A DNA stretch of 64,000 nt from Jiella mangrovi (lineage in GTDB: Bacteria; Pseudomonadota; Alphaproteobacteria; Rhizobiales; Rhizobiaceae): positions 62,001-126,000 of the forward strand of contig NZ_JAGJCF010000017.1 of the NCBI RefSeq assembly GCF_017815135.1. Direction: 5' to 3'. The translations under genes and the position numbers were made by a program. The notes under the pieces were generated by a model. It had not been told where the DNA came from and made no database searches. It saw only the letters and a list, made by a program, of their open reading frames with translations. Shown one piece after another: positions 35,910 through 45,262 of this stretch; position 1 is the first letter of the stretch, and every line of letters starts with the position of its first letter.

Positions 35910-37019
35910 TTAGGGAGAGAATGGGCTCCAATCTCGTATGTTTTGATCGGCCTCTTCGAGTCCCGATGCGTCATTCCGATGCCGAGGCCGAAAGTGAACC
36001 AACTCTCCCTCGCAACGCAGAGATCGCGTCTCCCGAACCAGACGACCGTCTGACAATCTCGCCGTCCGCAAGGGTTGCCGAACCAAGTCGAGCAGAGCAG
36101 CATGGGGAACCGCGACCGCCATGCTCGAACTCAATCCCGTTCGGCTATGCGCATAATGCCACTGCGCCGTCCGATCTGACGCATGACCGGCGAGTGCCGC
36201 TACCTCTACCGACGACATGGTCTGCTTCGCGGTCGCTAGTCCAACGTGCCTTGCAGTGTAAAGTGCTATCCGGGGAATTCCGAGCAGTCTGCACGCGCGG
36301 GCGATACGCGAAGCCAGCCTTGACCAGAGCCTGGACCAACTCCCGGCATGCCCCAGTGCGTCATGCAGACCGACAATTAGCCGGTCGACGCTGTCTAGAA
36401 AGTAGGGGCACTGATTGAGGATCGGCCCTAGATCGACGTCTCGTGTCGAGTCAATGCCGCGCCCGTTTGTAAATTTGGCACATTCAACTGAGAGTGAGCT
36501 GCCATATCGAGTTGCGGTTTCCCATTCGACGGGACGCAGTGCGATCCGGACATTGCATTTAAGATAGAGTCCCGCGATGCGGTCCAGAACCGTGCCACTT
36601 TCCAAGAAGTCGATGACTGCCTCCAGTTCTGTGAGGAGGACGCTCTGTCGCTTTCGCGCTGATGTCCGGGGCTTCGCCCATGCACGCCTCGCTTTTATGG
36701 CTTTAGGCGGAGCATCGAGTTTCTCAAACGCCGCCGCCATTCCCGAAATCGAAAGACAATAAGTGTCGACGGCACGCTCGACGGCGACCCGGAGCGCTGC
36801 TTGATACTGTCGTATCGTACTCTTCGACCAGCGGTCATCCTGGCCGCAAAACCACGAAATGGCGTCGCCAAGTCGAAACTCGGAGAGGTCAGGCGCCACG
36901 TCCCTTCTAGCCTGCCATGTCTCCTTGAACGCTTGCAGACGGAGTTGTTCCGCCCGCTTCAAATACGCTGTCTCCGTCTTTGCCGTTCGGGTCGGCGGTG
37001 GAATGTTCTCTCTGATCAT
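35910..37019 (-). CDS. Tyrosine recombinase
   Basis: The protein has 369 residues from the ATG at 37019, with GAGGAG seven bases upstream; 30 further in-frame codons upstream are unlikely. Catalytic residues are box I Arg in NVRIALRPVEW, box II YTARH (Tyr for His is common in this group), and GHASDRTAQWHYAHSR with the final His and the nucleophile Tyr. It is convergent with the FtsH-like gene, 10 bases away. It probably moved or resolved the ParA/FtsH block. Confidence 0.85.
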   Translation of the reverse strand: MIRENIPPPTRTAKTETAYLKRAEQLRLQAFKETWQARRDVAPDLSEFRLGDAISWFCGQDDRWSKSTIRQYQAALRVAVERAVDTYCLSISGMAAAFEKLDAPPKAIKARRAWAKPRTSARKRQSVLLTELEAVIDFLESGTVLDRIAGLYLKCNVRIALRPVEWETATRYGSSLSVECAKFTNGRGIDSTRDVDLGPILNQCPYFLDSVDRLIVGLHDALGHAGSWSRLWSRLASRIARACRLLGIPRIALYTARHVGLATAKQTMSSVEVAALAGHASDRTAQWHYAHSRTGLSSSMAVAVPHAALLDLVRQPLRTARLSDGRLVRETRSLRCEGELVHFRPRHRNDASGLEEADQNIRDWSPFSP

Positions 37020-37302
37020 CGGCGAACTCCTCGTTACACGACGAGGAAAAACCGATTCCTTGAAAGTCAAAAGCGTTTCGGAGTTCCTATCGATGATTCC
37101 GAGCCGCAAAATTCCGTTAGAGCTCTATCTGGGTTTTTGGACGCAGTTTTCTGCGGATCAAAGCCATCGGTTCCGCTACGAGCCGGGTCGGACCTATTTC
37201 GATGGGGAGCCCATTCGGGAAATCGGATCGGCAGCTACGCGCCCATGCCGGTCATCCGAGCACTCGACTTTCAATGCCAATAGCGGACATTCTGATCCTG
37301 AC

Positions 37303-37374
37303 TTCTGACACCTTTGAAGTTCCGGAGAACCGTGTGTTCGCGAGCCGTGTCAAAATCGTCCGGTTCTGACACCT
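37303..37374. repeat. Clustered TTCTGACACCT repeats upstream of the recombinase
   Basis: The 11-base TTCTGACACCT occurs at 37303-37313 and 37364-37374, and its core appears inverted as GTGTCA at 37347-37352. The cluster lies ~300 bases upstream of the recombinase start, within the gene-free interval 37,020-37,506, and could be recombinase arm sites or an attachment-site scar. Otherwise the interval has no recognisable gene. Confidence 0.5.
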
Positions 37375-37506
37375 CATATGGCCGGCCTTTGGGACGACGT
37401 CCTCTTGGCTTCATCGTGACCGGCGGCGAGGCCTCAGACTACAAAATCGCTACCGATCTCCTGTCCACACTGGTCGGCAAACAGCTGCTAATGCTGGCTG
37501 TCAAAA

Positions 37507-40038
37507 CTACGACGGCGAAGCCGTCCGAACCGACCTGTTCTTGTCCGCGGCATCCTCTGCCGATATCGGAAGGATTGATCGCTCCGCAGACAAGCGAAGG
37601 CCAACATCGATAATCAATCTTGCCAACTCCTCTTCCGGTTCCGGCCGGCTAAAGTAATATCCCTGCATTTCAGAGCAGCCCTCGTCCTGGAGGCGATGGC
37701 ACTGTTCTAGCGTTTCTACTCCTTCTGCTATGACCGCGATATCCATCGCACGGCTCAGCCCGATGACGGCACGGATGATAGCCAGATTTTCTCGCGCCTC
37801 GATGCTCCGGACGAACGACTGATCAATTTTGATCTTATCGAAGGGAAACCGGCTGAGATAGCCGAGTGACGAATAGCCCGTCCCAAAATCATCCATCGAA
37901 ATTGCGATGCCCAGATCGCGCAAAGCTTTGAGCGTTCGCAGAACAATTTCAGTTTCCTGAAGCAGTAAGGATTCTGTCACCTCAAGCTGGAGACGGCGCG
38001 GATCAAGTCCGGTCTTATTCAGAACGTCGCGGACGTCGGCAGCTAAGGTCCGGCTGCGAAACTGTACTGGGGACAGATTGACGGAGATCTTGAGGTCAGC
38101 CGGCCAATTCACCGCCTGCCGGCACGCGGTTTCCAACACCCAGAGCCCCATCCTGGCCATCAGACCACTTTCCTCGGCAACAGGAATGAATTCGCCGGGC
38201 GAGACAAGACCTCTTTCCGGGTGACGCCATCGCAGCAGGGCCTCAAAGCCGGAAACGACACGTCGAACTGTATCGACAAAGGGCTGATAAAACAGCTCGA
38301 GTTCATCGTTTTCAATTGCCGCGCGGAGATCGAGTTCCAGTGCGCGCCGAGCCTGCAGCCTTGCATCCATTTCCGCTTCAAAGAATCGATAGGTGCCGCG
38401 CCCCTCAACTTTGGCACGGTAGAGGGCAAGATCAGCGTTCTTGATCAGACCGTCGACATTGCTTTGCGCAGCCCCTTTTTCCAGCCGGCCAGGCAACATG
38501 ATGCCGATACTGACGCCGACAGAAACCTGATGGGGTCCAATGGCGAAGGGCTCGTTCAGCGCGTTTATAATTCGTCGAGCCGTGCGTTCGGCCGCCTCTG
38601 CGGGATTAGCAGCTCGGAGAACGATAGAGAACTCATCACCCCCGACGCGTGCCACGAGGTCACCGTGATCAACTGAGGCCACAAGCCTCTCTGCCGTTGC
38701 TCGCAGAAGGGCGTCCCCGACAGGATGCCCCAGCGTGTCATTCACCGATTTGAAGCCATCCAGATCGAGGCAGAGAATTGCAGTCTGAGCGACAAGAGGA
38801 CACTTCTGAAGAGTAGCCTCGAGCATCTCCCGGAGTTGTACACGATTGGGAAGATCCGTGAGCGTATCGTGCAACGCCATATGAGTGAGCTTTTGCTCGG
38901 CGCGATGACGCTCTGTCACATCTTCGAATGTATCGACCCAACCACCTCCTAGGACAGGTTGACGGGTCAGACAGATTATCCGGCCGTCGGATAATTCATG
39001 CATGAGCGCCGTATCCACGCTCCGAGAAAGCAGGTGCTGAATGTCGGGATCGTCAAAGGCCTCTCCTGCTGATCGTCCAATCTCCAAGTTCCCAAACATG
39101 TCGACAAGTTGCTTGTTATAGACGACAAGCCTTTCGTTCTCATCGAACATGCAAAGCCCCTGAGACATGTTGTTCAGGGCGGCTTCGAATCTGGCGCCCT
39201 GCAGTGCAATTTTCCCATCGTACCGGTTTGCCTGCGATTTCATCAGATCCCCGATATGCGCAATCTTCTCCGCGATACTTTCCTGCATGGTAGCAAGGGC
39301 AGACAAAAGGATTGCGGTTTCGTCCTTGCCGTGAGGCACTATCAAATTATCAAGCTTCCCTCCTGCGATTGAGCGGGCAACTCCCACAGCCCTGTTCAGC
39401 GGCGGCACGATCGCATGCGCAAGGGAGAGCGAGATAAGGATGGCAGTGGCAACCGCGAAAACCAGCATCACCCGGACACGAAGGACGGAACTGTCGATCA
39501 GGTTGCCAATGTCTTTACGGAAGCGAAACCCGTCACCGGCAAATATCTCGACGGCGACATCGAACGACGCATCGAGTTCACTCAATTCGCGAAGAAACGT
39601 CAGCCGCGGCAATGCATCGACGCGCTTCTCAAGATTCTCAAGTTTGAAACGTATCTCGGCCGTCTTCCGCTTTCCGGACTCGGAGAGAGCACGTGCCCAG
39701 GCTACATCGACGTCTGCAAGAATATCGGATAGCGCATTCGTCGCGCTCTGTGACAGACCTTCTGGCGCATTCGACTGAGTGGCGGAAGCGAGAGCGACAT
39801 CCTTTTCCAAAGTCACGAGCGAGTTCTGCGCCGAACGTAGATAGCTCATCGATAGAAGCGCTTCATCGTAGATTAGCGCTGCCAAGGTTCCGACCTGGCG
39901 TTGAGAATATTGAGAAAAAGTGCCAAGCGCGATTGTTACGAGTGTTAATCCGAGACAGCCGGCAAATAGCTTAAACCTAAGCGACAAGATGGTTGCCTTT
40001 ACGCAACTGAACACCGGGCGAATTCTATTTTTCAACAC
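37507..40038 (-). CDS. HAMP-PAS-GGDEF-EAL cyclic-di-GMP protein
   Basis: The 843-residue protein has two membrane spans (~20-42 and ~188-208) around a periplasmic four-helix-type sensor, a HAMP segment, a PAS domain (~285-380), a GGDEF domain with RVGGDEF intact and an EAL domain with GFEALLRW, ITE-type TES, DDFGTGYSSLGYL and EGVE. Both catalytic sites look functional. It is the last gene of a three-gene operon with a cupredoxin and a catalase-related peroxidase, overlapping the cupredoxin gene by 14 bases. The context implies that peroxide or copper status feeds into cyclic-di-GMP. Confidence 0.93.
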   Translation of the reverse strand: MLKNRIRPVFSCVKATILSLRFKLFAGCLGLTLVTIALGTFSQYSQRQVGTLAALIYDEALLSMSYLRSAQNSLVTLEKDVALASATQSNAPEGLSQSATNALSDILADVDVAWARALSESGKRKTAEIRFKLENLEKRVDALPRLTFLRELSELDASFDVAVEIFAGDGFRFRKDIGNLIDSSVLRVRVMLVFAVATAILISLSLAHAIVPPLNRAVGVARSIAGGKLDNLIVPHGKDETAILLSALATMQESIAEKIAHIGDLMKSQANRYDGKIALQGARFEAALNNMSQGLCMFDENERLVVYNKQLVDMFGNLEIGRSAGEAFDDPDIQHLLSRSVDTALMHELSDGRIICLTRQPVLGGGWVDTFEDVTERHRAEQKLTHMALHDTLTDLPNRVQLREMLEATLQKCPLVAQTAILCLDLDGFKSVNDTLGHPVGDALLRATAERLVASVDHGDLVARVGGDEFSIVLRAANPAEAAERTARRIINALNEPFAIGPHQVSVGVSIGIMLPGRLEKGAAQSNVDGLIKNADLALYRAKVEGRGTYRFFEAEMDARLQARRALELDLRAAIENDELELFYQPFVDTVRRVVSGFEALLRWRHPERGLVSPGEFIPVAEESGLMARMGLWVLETACRQAVNWPADLKISVNLSPVQFRSRTLAADVRDVLNKTGLDPRRLQLEVTESLLLQETEIVLRTLKALRDLGIAISMDDFGTGYSSLGYLSRFPFDKIKIDQSFVRSIEARENLAIIRAVIGLSRAMDIAVIAEGVETLEQCHRLQDEGCSEMQGYYFSRPEPEEELARLIIDVGLRLSAERSILPISAEDAADKNRSVRTASPS

Positions 40039-40360
40039 TTACGTCGAGACCCATGCGGGGATGAATTCCGCACCTTACGGTGAAGTGTCCGGGAACCGGG
40101 AATTCTACATCAAGCTCCTCACCGGGGCCTTTCTCGTCTGAGTCAAAACTAAAGTCTTTGGACTCGACATAGATCTGGTGCAGAAATTCATCCTCGTTGG
40201 TAAAGCGGATTATCTCACCTACGTTTAAAGAGACTTCCGAGCGATCAAAGTTTCGCTTGATCTGACGAACGACAACATGTGACGTTCCGTGAGCAGCGAG
40301 GGCCAGCTGGACGCCAAATCCACAACAGAAGGCGGCGATCACGATATGGAAAGGAGCCAC
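40025..40360 (-). CDS. Periplasmic cupredoxin (plastocyanin-like)
   Basis: The 111-residue protein has a signal peptide ending near LALA. The cupredoxin fold shows FTNEDEFLHQIYVES (first His ligand) and FTVRCGIHPRMGLDV, with Cys, His and Met in C-x-x-H-x-x-M spacing, so a type 1 copper site is likely. It is of the type annotated as methylamine-utilisation-like. It lies 7 bases after the peroxidase stop and overlaps the GGDEF-EAL gene, so it is translated in the same operon and could donate or accept electrons for the peroxidase (inference). Confidence 0.87.
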   Translation of the reverse strand: MAPFHIVIAAFCCGFGVQLALAAHGTSHVVVRQIKRNFDRSEVSLNVGEIIRFTNEDEFLHQIYVESKDFSFDSDEKGPGEELDVEFPVPGHFTVRCGIHPRMGLDVSVEK

Positions 40361-40367
40361 TATACAC

Positions 40368-41420
40368 CTACTGGGAGGCGAGGTGCGCCGCCTGATCGCC
40401 GCTTCGCCGGCGATGAGACACCCGGTAGGCGCGGGTACGGGAGATCAGCATGGGGTCATCTGACGGAGCGATACCGCCGACTAAACTGAGCGGCGTAAAA
40501 AGGATGTCACGCTGGCGCTGCTTCTGATTGGCCCCGACAGCCGTCAGCTCCAGAATACCTAATTGAACAAATCTACGGCTCCTGGGCCAGGGAAAGGAGC
40601 CATCCGTTAAAGAGTCTCCGGCCTCAGCCAATTGCACCCTCAGCGCGAAGCGGATGGGACCGTTCCGCAAGCGTGCCTGCACCTCCGAAAACAGATAATC
40701 AGGCTTCTCGGCCGCGGCTTGTGCATCCGTCAAATGCGCTTCTCCCGCAAGAGGTGCGAAGTAATATTTCCCGAAATGCGAGACTCCCTCGGCATTCTTG
40801 AAGTTGAAAGCATTGACTCCGAAATAACTTTCCGACGCAAAGCTCAAAGGTGCCGGCTTCGGCGCATCGACGAACAGCCTGGCTGCAGGATGACTTGCGA
40901 CATGCGTCGCAAATTGTTCCGGACCACTGCCAAGAGCAGTGAGAAACGCCAGAAACTCTTCGGGTGTTGCGGCAGGAAAGCCGTTGTACGAATGGGCAAC
41001 AATGTCAGTCGACCCCCCGTCAGACAGCATGAACTTCACAGCCATTCCCTTGGGATTGGCTTCGGGTGCGTTGTCTGCGATTGTGGGAACCCCTGCAAAA
41101 TCGGAGAAACGCACCACGATCGGCACGGACGCGCCTTGAAGGTGAATAGCGCGGCTTAACTGGGCAGCATGGGGGTCAGGCACGAACCGGCCTTCGAGAA
41201 GGATGCCTTTGGCATGCACCGATCGAAAGCTTGGGTGGGGGCCGCCGAAGAGCCTATCGAACGCGTCGACAATCGCCTTTGCAACGACAGTCGGACTGGA
41301 CACGGACCCCGCCAAAGCGCTGCGCGGCGAACTTACTGTAAGTCCGAACACCAGCAGCGAGAATGCGCAAGCACCGTAGGCTGCTTTTCGTACATGTTGA
41401 GACCATAGGACGGGTGACAT
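40368..41420 (-). CDS. Catalase-related heme peroxidase (SrpA-like), periplasmic
   Basis: The protein has 350 residues. A signal peptide (~1-37, ending SALA) directs it to the periplasm. The catalase-like core has SVHAKGILLEGRF with the distal His, VRFSDFAG, EANPKGMAVKF with the Asn, and VNAFNF. It is shorter than true catalases and lacks their C-terminal part, as do SrpA-type catalase-related peroxidases. It is first in the operon with a cupredoxin and a GGDEF-EAL protein; the same arrangement is, to my knowledge, found in other proteobacteria. Confidence 0.9.
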   Translation of the reverse strand: MSPVLWSQHVRKAAYGACAFSLLVFGLTVSSPRSALAGSVSSPTVVAKAIVDAFDRLFGGPHPSFRSVHAKGILLEGRFVPDPHAAQLSRAIHLQGASVPIVVRFSDFAGVPTIADNAPEANPKGMAVKFMLSDGGSTDIVAHSYNGFPAATPEEFLAFLTALGSGPEQFATHVASHPAARLFVDAPKPAPLSFASESYFGVNAFNFKNAEGVSHFGKYYFAPLAGEAHLTDAQAAAEKPDYLFSEVQARLRNGPIRFALRVQLAEAGDSLTDGSFPWPRSRRFVQLGILELTAVGANQKQRQRDILFTPLSLVGGIAPSDDPMLISRTRAYRVSHRRRSGDQAAHLASQ

Positions 41421-41773
41421 GGACGTTTCCGAAATACAATGTCAGTTATCGGAATACTCGCATGGTGGCCTTAACGTTGTGTAACGGATAGAACTTCCCG
41501 CGACCCCAGATTGTTAGCTGTACCCCGTGTCACGAAGTCGCACACCAACTGAGCCGTAGCGAGCGTAGCATTATGCCGAAGGCAGGGCGTTGCCGTTGTT
41601 GTTCGTCCTGACTTCCGTTTGAGCCCACTCTCGTAGTGGAAGGGTGCTCTACCTCTACTCGTCTGTGGAACCCGCGACGTTTCGGCCGTCGCAAGTAAAA
41701 CCATATTTGGTTCTGAGGTAATCAGTCGGATAGGCTGTGCAGCATCTTGGCTGCCTAGCCAACAGATCAATCC
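41421..41773. other. Intergenic region between the peroxidase operon and the TonB receptor
   Basis: About 350 bases. It should hold the promoter of the peroxidase operon and the end of the receptor transcript. A perfect 6-base stem GCGACG/CGTCGC with a 7-base loop occurs at 41,674-41,692 but lacks a T-run. No gene that I can support. Confidence 0.45.
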
Positions 41774-43918
41774 TTAGAACTGCGCCTTGACCGACAGCAT
41801 GGCGTTGCGTTCTTCGCCGTAGAAATTGAAGACCGACGTACTCCCGACGCGGGCGTAGTATTTCTCGTCGAACAGGTTATTGATCTGCAATTTTGCAGAG
41901 AGATTCTCGTTGAATTCGTAGCCGAGTTTCAGATCGACCACTTCGTAGCCAGGCGCCTCGATGGTGGTCAAGCCGCTGACGGCTGAGAAGTCGCTATAGA
42001 TCTTGACGCCGCCACCGATCGACAGCCCATCCCACCAAGCGTCGGCATCGCGGAACGTGTAGTCGGTCCAGATTTGCACCTGATGTTCGGGAGTGTAGGG
42101 ACTGAATACCGAGCCGGCGCTGCTGCCGTTGAGATATTTGGTCTCGGTGTAGGTGTAGCCGGCCTGAACCTGCCAGTCCGGCAGGAGTTCGCCCGAAACT
42201 TCGAATTCGACTCCCTTGGACTCGACCTCCCCGAGCGCCTCGTAGATGCCTGCGGTGTTCTGCAGGGCCCGGTTCTCTTCGCGAAAATTGAAGTAGGCGA
42301 GCGTCCCGTTGAGCGCTCCGTCAAAGAACTCGCCTTTGAAGCCAAGTTCGTATTGATCACCTTGACGCGGGTCGAGCAGATCGCCGTTGGCGTCGAAATA
42401 GGTCTGGGGTTGGAAGATCTCCGTATAGCTTGCATAGGTGGAGATCTGATCAGTAAGATCGACCACGGCGCCGAGGTAAGGCGTGAAATGGTTGTCGATC
42501 TTGATCTCGTCGTCAGTTCCGCCGCTTAGGAGATTCTCTGTCGACGAATCGTACCAGCTCACGCGGCCGCCACCGATCAGCGTGAGGCGCTCGATCGGCT
42601 TGATGCGCAACTGACCGTAGATGCCCGTCTGCTCTTGGTCGCTATCGGTCTGACTAGTGTAATCAACCGTCGGCTCGGCGATCGCCGAAGCGTTCCAGTC
42701 GTAGAGATTGTAGGTGCCAGAGCTTACTCCCGAAGCGGCAAGAAGCGTCGTGTCGATCTTGCGGTAGTCGGCGCCGATGAGGACATTGTGCTCCTGGCCG
42801 AACAGCATGAACGGCTTGGAGACGAAGGCGTCGAGCGCGAGCGACGTTTCGTCGAAGTCTCTGGCGATATAGCGGATGCCGTTGACATTGCCGTTCTGGT
42901 CGGCTGAGCTTCCTGCCCAACCATAGAGGAAATCGGCATCGCGATCCGAATAGCGTAGCGCAACCCGGGCATGACCGCCGTCGTCGAACTTGTGCTCCAC
43001 CTCGGCGATGTAGTCGTCAACGGAGTTGTCGAAGCGGTTCCAATCCGCACCTGTGTAGGTCGAGCGGTCGAGATCAATCAGCGTGCCGTCGGAATAGGTC
43101 GGCAGACCGTTATATGGCGTGATGTCCCGCTCCAGGTGGCTGACGGAGAAGGTCGCGGTGGTCTGTTCCGTTACGTCGATCGAGACCGTCCCGTATGCGA
43201 CACCGTTCTCGTTGTCGACGACGTCGACCATATTGTTGCCGGTCTGATAGGCACCGACAATACGCCCGCGGATCGTTCCCGCCTCGTTGAGCGGACCGCC
43301 AGCGTCGAGTTCGGCCCGCTTGGTGTCCCAGGAGCCGTACTGTGTCTCGACATAGCCCCGCCAGACGTCGGGCGCCTTCTTCAGCGCCATGTTGATCGCT
43401 CCAGCGGGCTCGCCGGATCCTCCGAACAGGCCGGAAGGCCCCCTCAGGATCTCGATGTGGTCGACAATGGCAAGGTCGGGCTGAGTGCCGTAGACACTCG
43501 AAAGCGGAGCGGGCAGTCCGTCGAAGTATAAGGAATCGAACTCGTAGCCTCTGGAGAAGATGCTGGAGCGTCCATTGTCGTTATTGAGGACGACAATGCC
43601 CGGTGTCTCGCGCATCGCAGTGTCAAGCGAGGTGTAGCCGCTGTCCTCGATCCGCGCCCGGGTAAGGACCGTTGTCGTCTGTGGGATCTCTCGCGGTGAG
43701 CGGGCTTCCTTCTCGCCGACACTGATAAGGTCTGTCGTGTAGCTTTCGGTTCCCTCAGTTGTGTAGCTTGAGCCTTGGACCGTGACGGTGTCGAGCTCAA
43801 TCGTCGGATCAGCTTCCTGCGCGGCGCTTGCGCCGATCCAGCTCCCACTCGCGATGCTCGTTGTGACGAGCAATCCCAAAATTCTCTGGCGGTCAGGCCG
43901 CTGTTTGAAGTCGGTCAT
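41774..43918 (-). CDS. TonB-dependent siderophore receptor
   Basis: Outer-membrane receptor of 714 residues. A long signal peptide ends near ASAAQ, followed by the plug domain (RSPREIPQTTTVLTRARIEDSG, DTAMRETPGIVV, IEILRGPSGLFGGSGEPAG) and a beta barrel ending in MLSVKAQF with a terminal Phe. It is of the ferric-hydroxamate/catecholate type (FhuA/FecA-like), but the ligand cannot be read from the sequence. It is divergent from the AraC regulator (277 bases), which likely activates it when the siderophore is present. Confidence 0.93.
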   Translation of the reverse strand: MTDFKQRPDRQRILGLLVTTSIASGSWIGASAAQEADPTIELDTVTVQGSSYTTEGTESYTTDLISVGEKEARSPREIPQTTTVLTRARIEDSGYTSLDTAMRETPGIVVLNNDNGRSSIFSRGYEFDSLYFDGLPAPLSSVYGTQPDLAIVDHIEILRGPSGLFGGSGEPAGAINMALKKAPDVWRGYVETQYGSWDTKRAELDAGGPLNEAGTIRGRIVGAYQTGNNMVDVVDNENGVAYGTVSIDVTEQTTATFSVSHLERDITPYNGLPTYSDGTLIDLDRSTYTGADWNRFDNSVDDYIAEVEHKFDDGGHARVALRYSDRDADFLYGWAGSSADQNGNVNGIRYIARDFDETSLALDAFVSKPFMLFGQEHNVLIGADYRKIDTTLLAASGVSSGTYNLYDWNASAIAEPTVDYTSQTDSDQEQTGIYGQLRIKPIERLTLIGGGRVSWYDSSTENLLSGGTDDEIKIDNHFTPYLGAVVDLTDQISTYASYTEIFQPQTYFDANGDLLDPRQGDQYELGFKGEFFDGALNGTLAYFNFREENRALQNTAGIYEALGEVESKGVEFEVSGELLPDWQVQAGYTYTETKYLNGSSAGSVFSPYTPEHQVQIWTDYTFRDADAWWDGLSIGGGVKIYSDFSAVSGLTTIEAPGYEVVDLKLGYEFNENLSAKLQINNLFDEKYYARVGSTSVFNFYGEERNAMLSVKAQF

Positions 43919-44195
43919 TTTATATCCCCTCGCACTCTAAGACGGTTCGGACCGGATGGGGGCCTTGCACCGTCTCACTAAAACCTGTCATTTGAAGTCA
44001 TGTTTTACGAGAAAGCCGATGGCGGGACGAGCGTGGGTCGTTTGCGGACGTGTCAAAGAGTTTTGAAGTTGGTGCAACGGCATCGCTGCGGCGAACATGG
44101 CGTGATTGTGTTGCTTTGATGACACGGCCAAGCTCCATGAATAAACCAGCCCGTCGATTGCAGTTCGGATTCACCATGAGACAGTGTCTAGGACG

Positions 44196-45185
44196 ATGAT
44201 GGGTATGGCCTTCGATCTCGACGATGAAACCATTGCGGCCAGTCGCCTCGCCGATGCGTCCACCCTCGTCGGGAATGGGTTTGCCTGGCGGCGTAGCGGC
44301 GAAGCAGGCGACGGAGCCGCTCTGAAGGGGCACTACCAGTTGACCGAACTGCGGCCAGGTCTCGTGCTGCATGCCTCCGATACGACCGAACTCGTCGATC
44401 TTGAGACGTGCATCGAGCAACGGCCCGGCGTTACCTTCTATCTTTTTCTGCAAGGGGCGGTCGACGCGGCGATCGACGACTGTCCGATCATGCCGGCCAG
44501 CGAAGGTGATGGCGGATGCATGCGGGCCGCCGTGATGGCGCGCACCGGACCGACGCGGTTCAGACGGCATTCGCGCCGAGGCGAGCATCTGCGTAAGGTC
44601 AACGTGACGATATCCCATGAATGGCTGGCCGATTGCGGCCTTGCGGACTCCTCGCACGCGCCGCGCATCGCCGGATTCTGCAAGACCCATCTCGCACGAC
44701 ACGGCTGGCGTCCAAGCAACAGCATGATCGCGATCGGCGAACAGATTTTGCGGCCTCCATCATACGAACCCGCATTGCAACGGCTGTATCTGGAGAGCCG
44801 TGCGTTGGAACTCATCTCAGAGGGTTTCGGCCAGCTCGACGCCAGGCGTGCCTGCTGGGCGACCGGCCACGTCGGCTCCCGTGACCTGCACCGGATGCGA
44901 CGGATCGAGGAGTATTTGCGCGAACTCTCCAATCCGACCCTCGACGAAATCGCCGCCGCCACCGGAACCAGCGTCAGCACGCTGCAGAGGCTGTTCCAGT
45001 CCGTTCATGGCATGAGCGCCTTCGACTATATCCGGCGACGCAATCTGAACCGCGCTCGCCGCGCCATCGAGCACGAGGGGCTGAGCGTCGCGGAAGCCGC
45101 GCATGTCGCAGGCTACCGGAGCGCCGCCAATTTTTCGACGGCGTTCAAGCGACATTTCGGCATGTCCCCGAAGAGCGTGCGATAG
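44196..45185 (+). CDS. AraC-family regulator, likely of siderophore uptake
   Basis: The protein has 329 residues if the ATG at 44196 is used; ATG 44199 (AGGA five bases upstream) and GTG 44184 are close alternatives. The N-terminal ~230 residues have no clear cupin motif, as in the PchR/FecI-linked regulator group. The C-terminal double HTH is complete: LDEIAAATGTSVSTLQRLFQ and LSVAEAAHVAGYRSAANFST, then FKRHFGMSPKSVR. Its position divergent from a TonB receptor and beside siderophore genes indicates a PchR-type role that senses internalised ferri-siderophore. Confidence 0.9.
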   Translation: MMGMAFDLDDETIAASRLADASTLVGNGFAWRRSGEAGDGAALKGHYQLTELRPGLVLHASDTTELVDLETCIEQRPGVTFYLFLQGAVDAAIDDCPIMPASEGDGGCMRAAVMARTGPTRFRRHSRRGEHLRKVNVTISHEWLADCGLADSSHAPRIAGFCKTHLARHGWRPSNSMIAIGEQILRPPSYEPALQRLYLESRALELISEGFGQLDARRACWATGHVGSRDLHRMRRIEEYLRELSNPTLDEIAAATGTSVSTLQRLFQSVHGMSAFDYIRRRNLNRARRAIEHEGLSVAEAAHVAGYRSAANFSTAFKRHFGMSPKSVR

Positions 45186-45262
45186 GCGAGCAGGCTGTCG
45201 CAGCCGTGACAGCGCGGCGACGGCCCTATCCACTGCGTTATCAAAGCCCAAACCATCGAGAA

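Noticed and set aside
41471-41770. 99-codon frame between the peroxidase operon and the TonB receptor
   Set aside because: No ribosome site, no recognisable motif, composition unlike neighbours.
43919-44195. RirA or cobalamin-riboswitch control of the TonB receptor
   Set aside because: No TGA-N9-TCA match and no B12-box-like sequence found in the interval.
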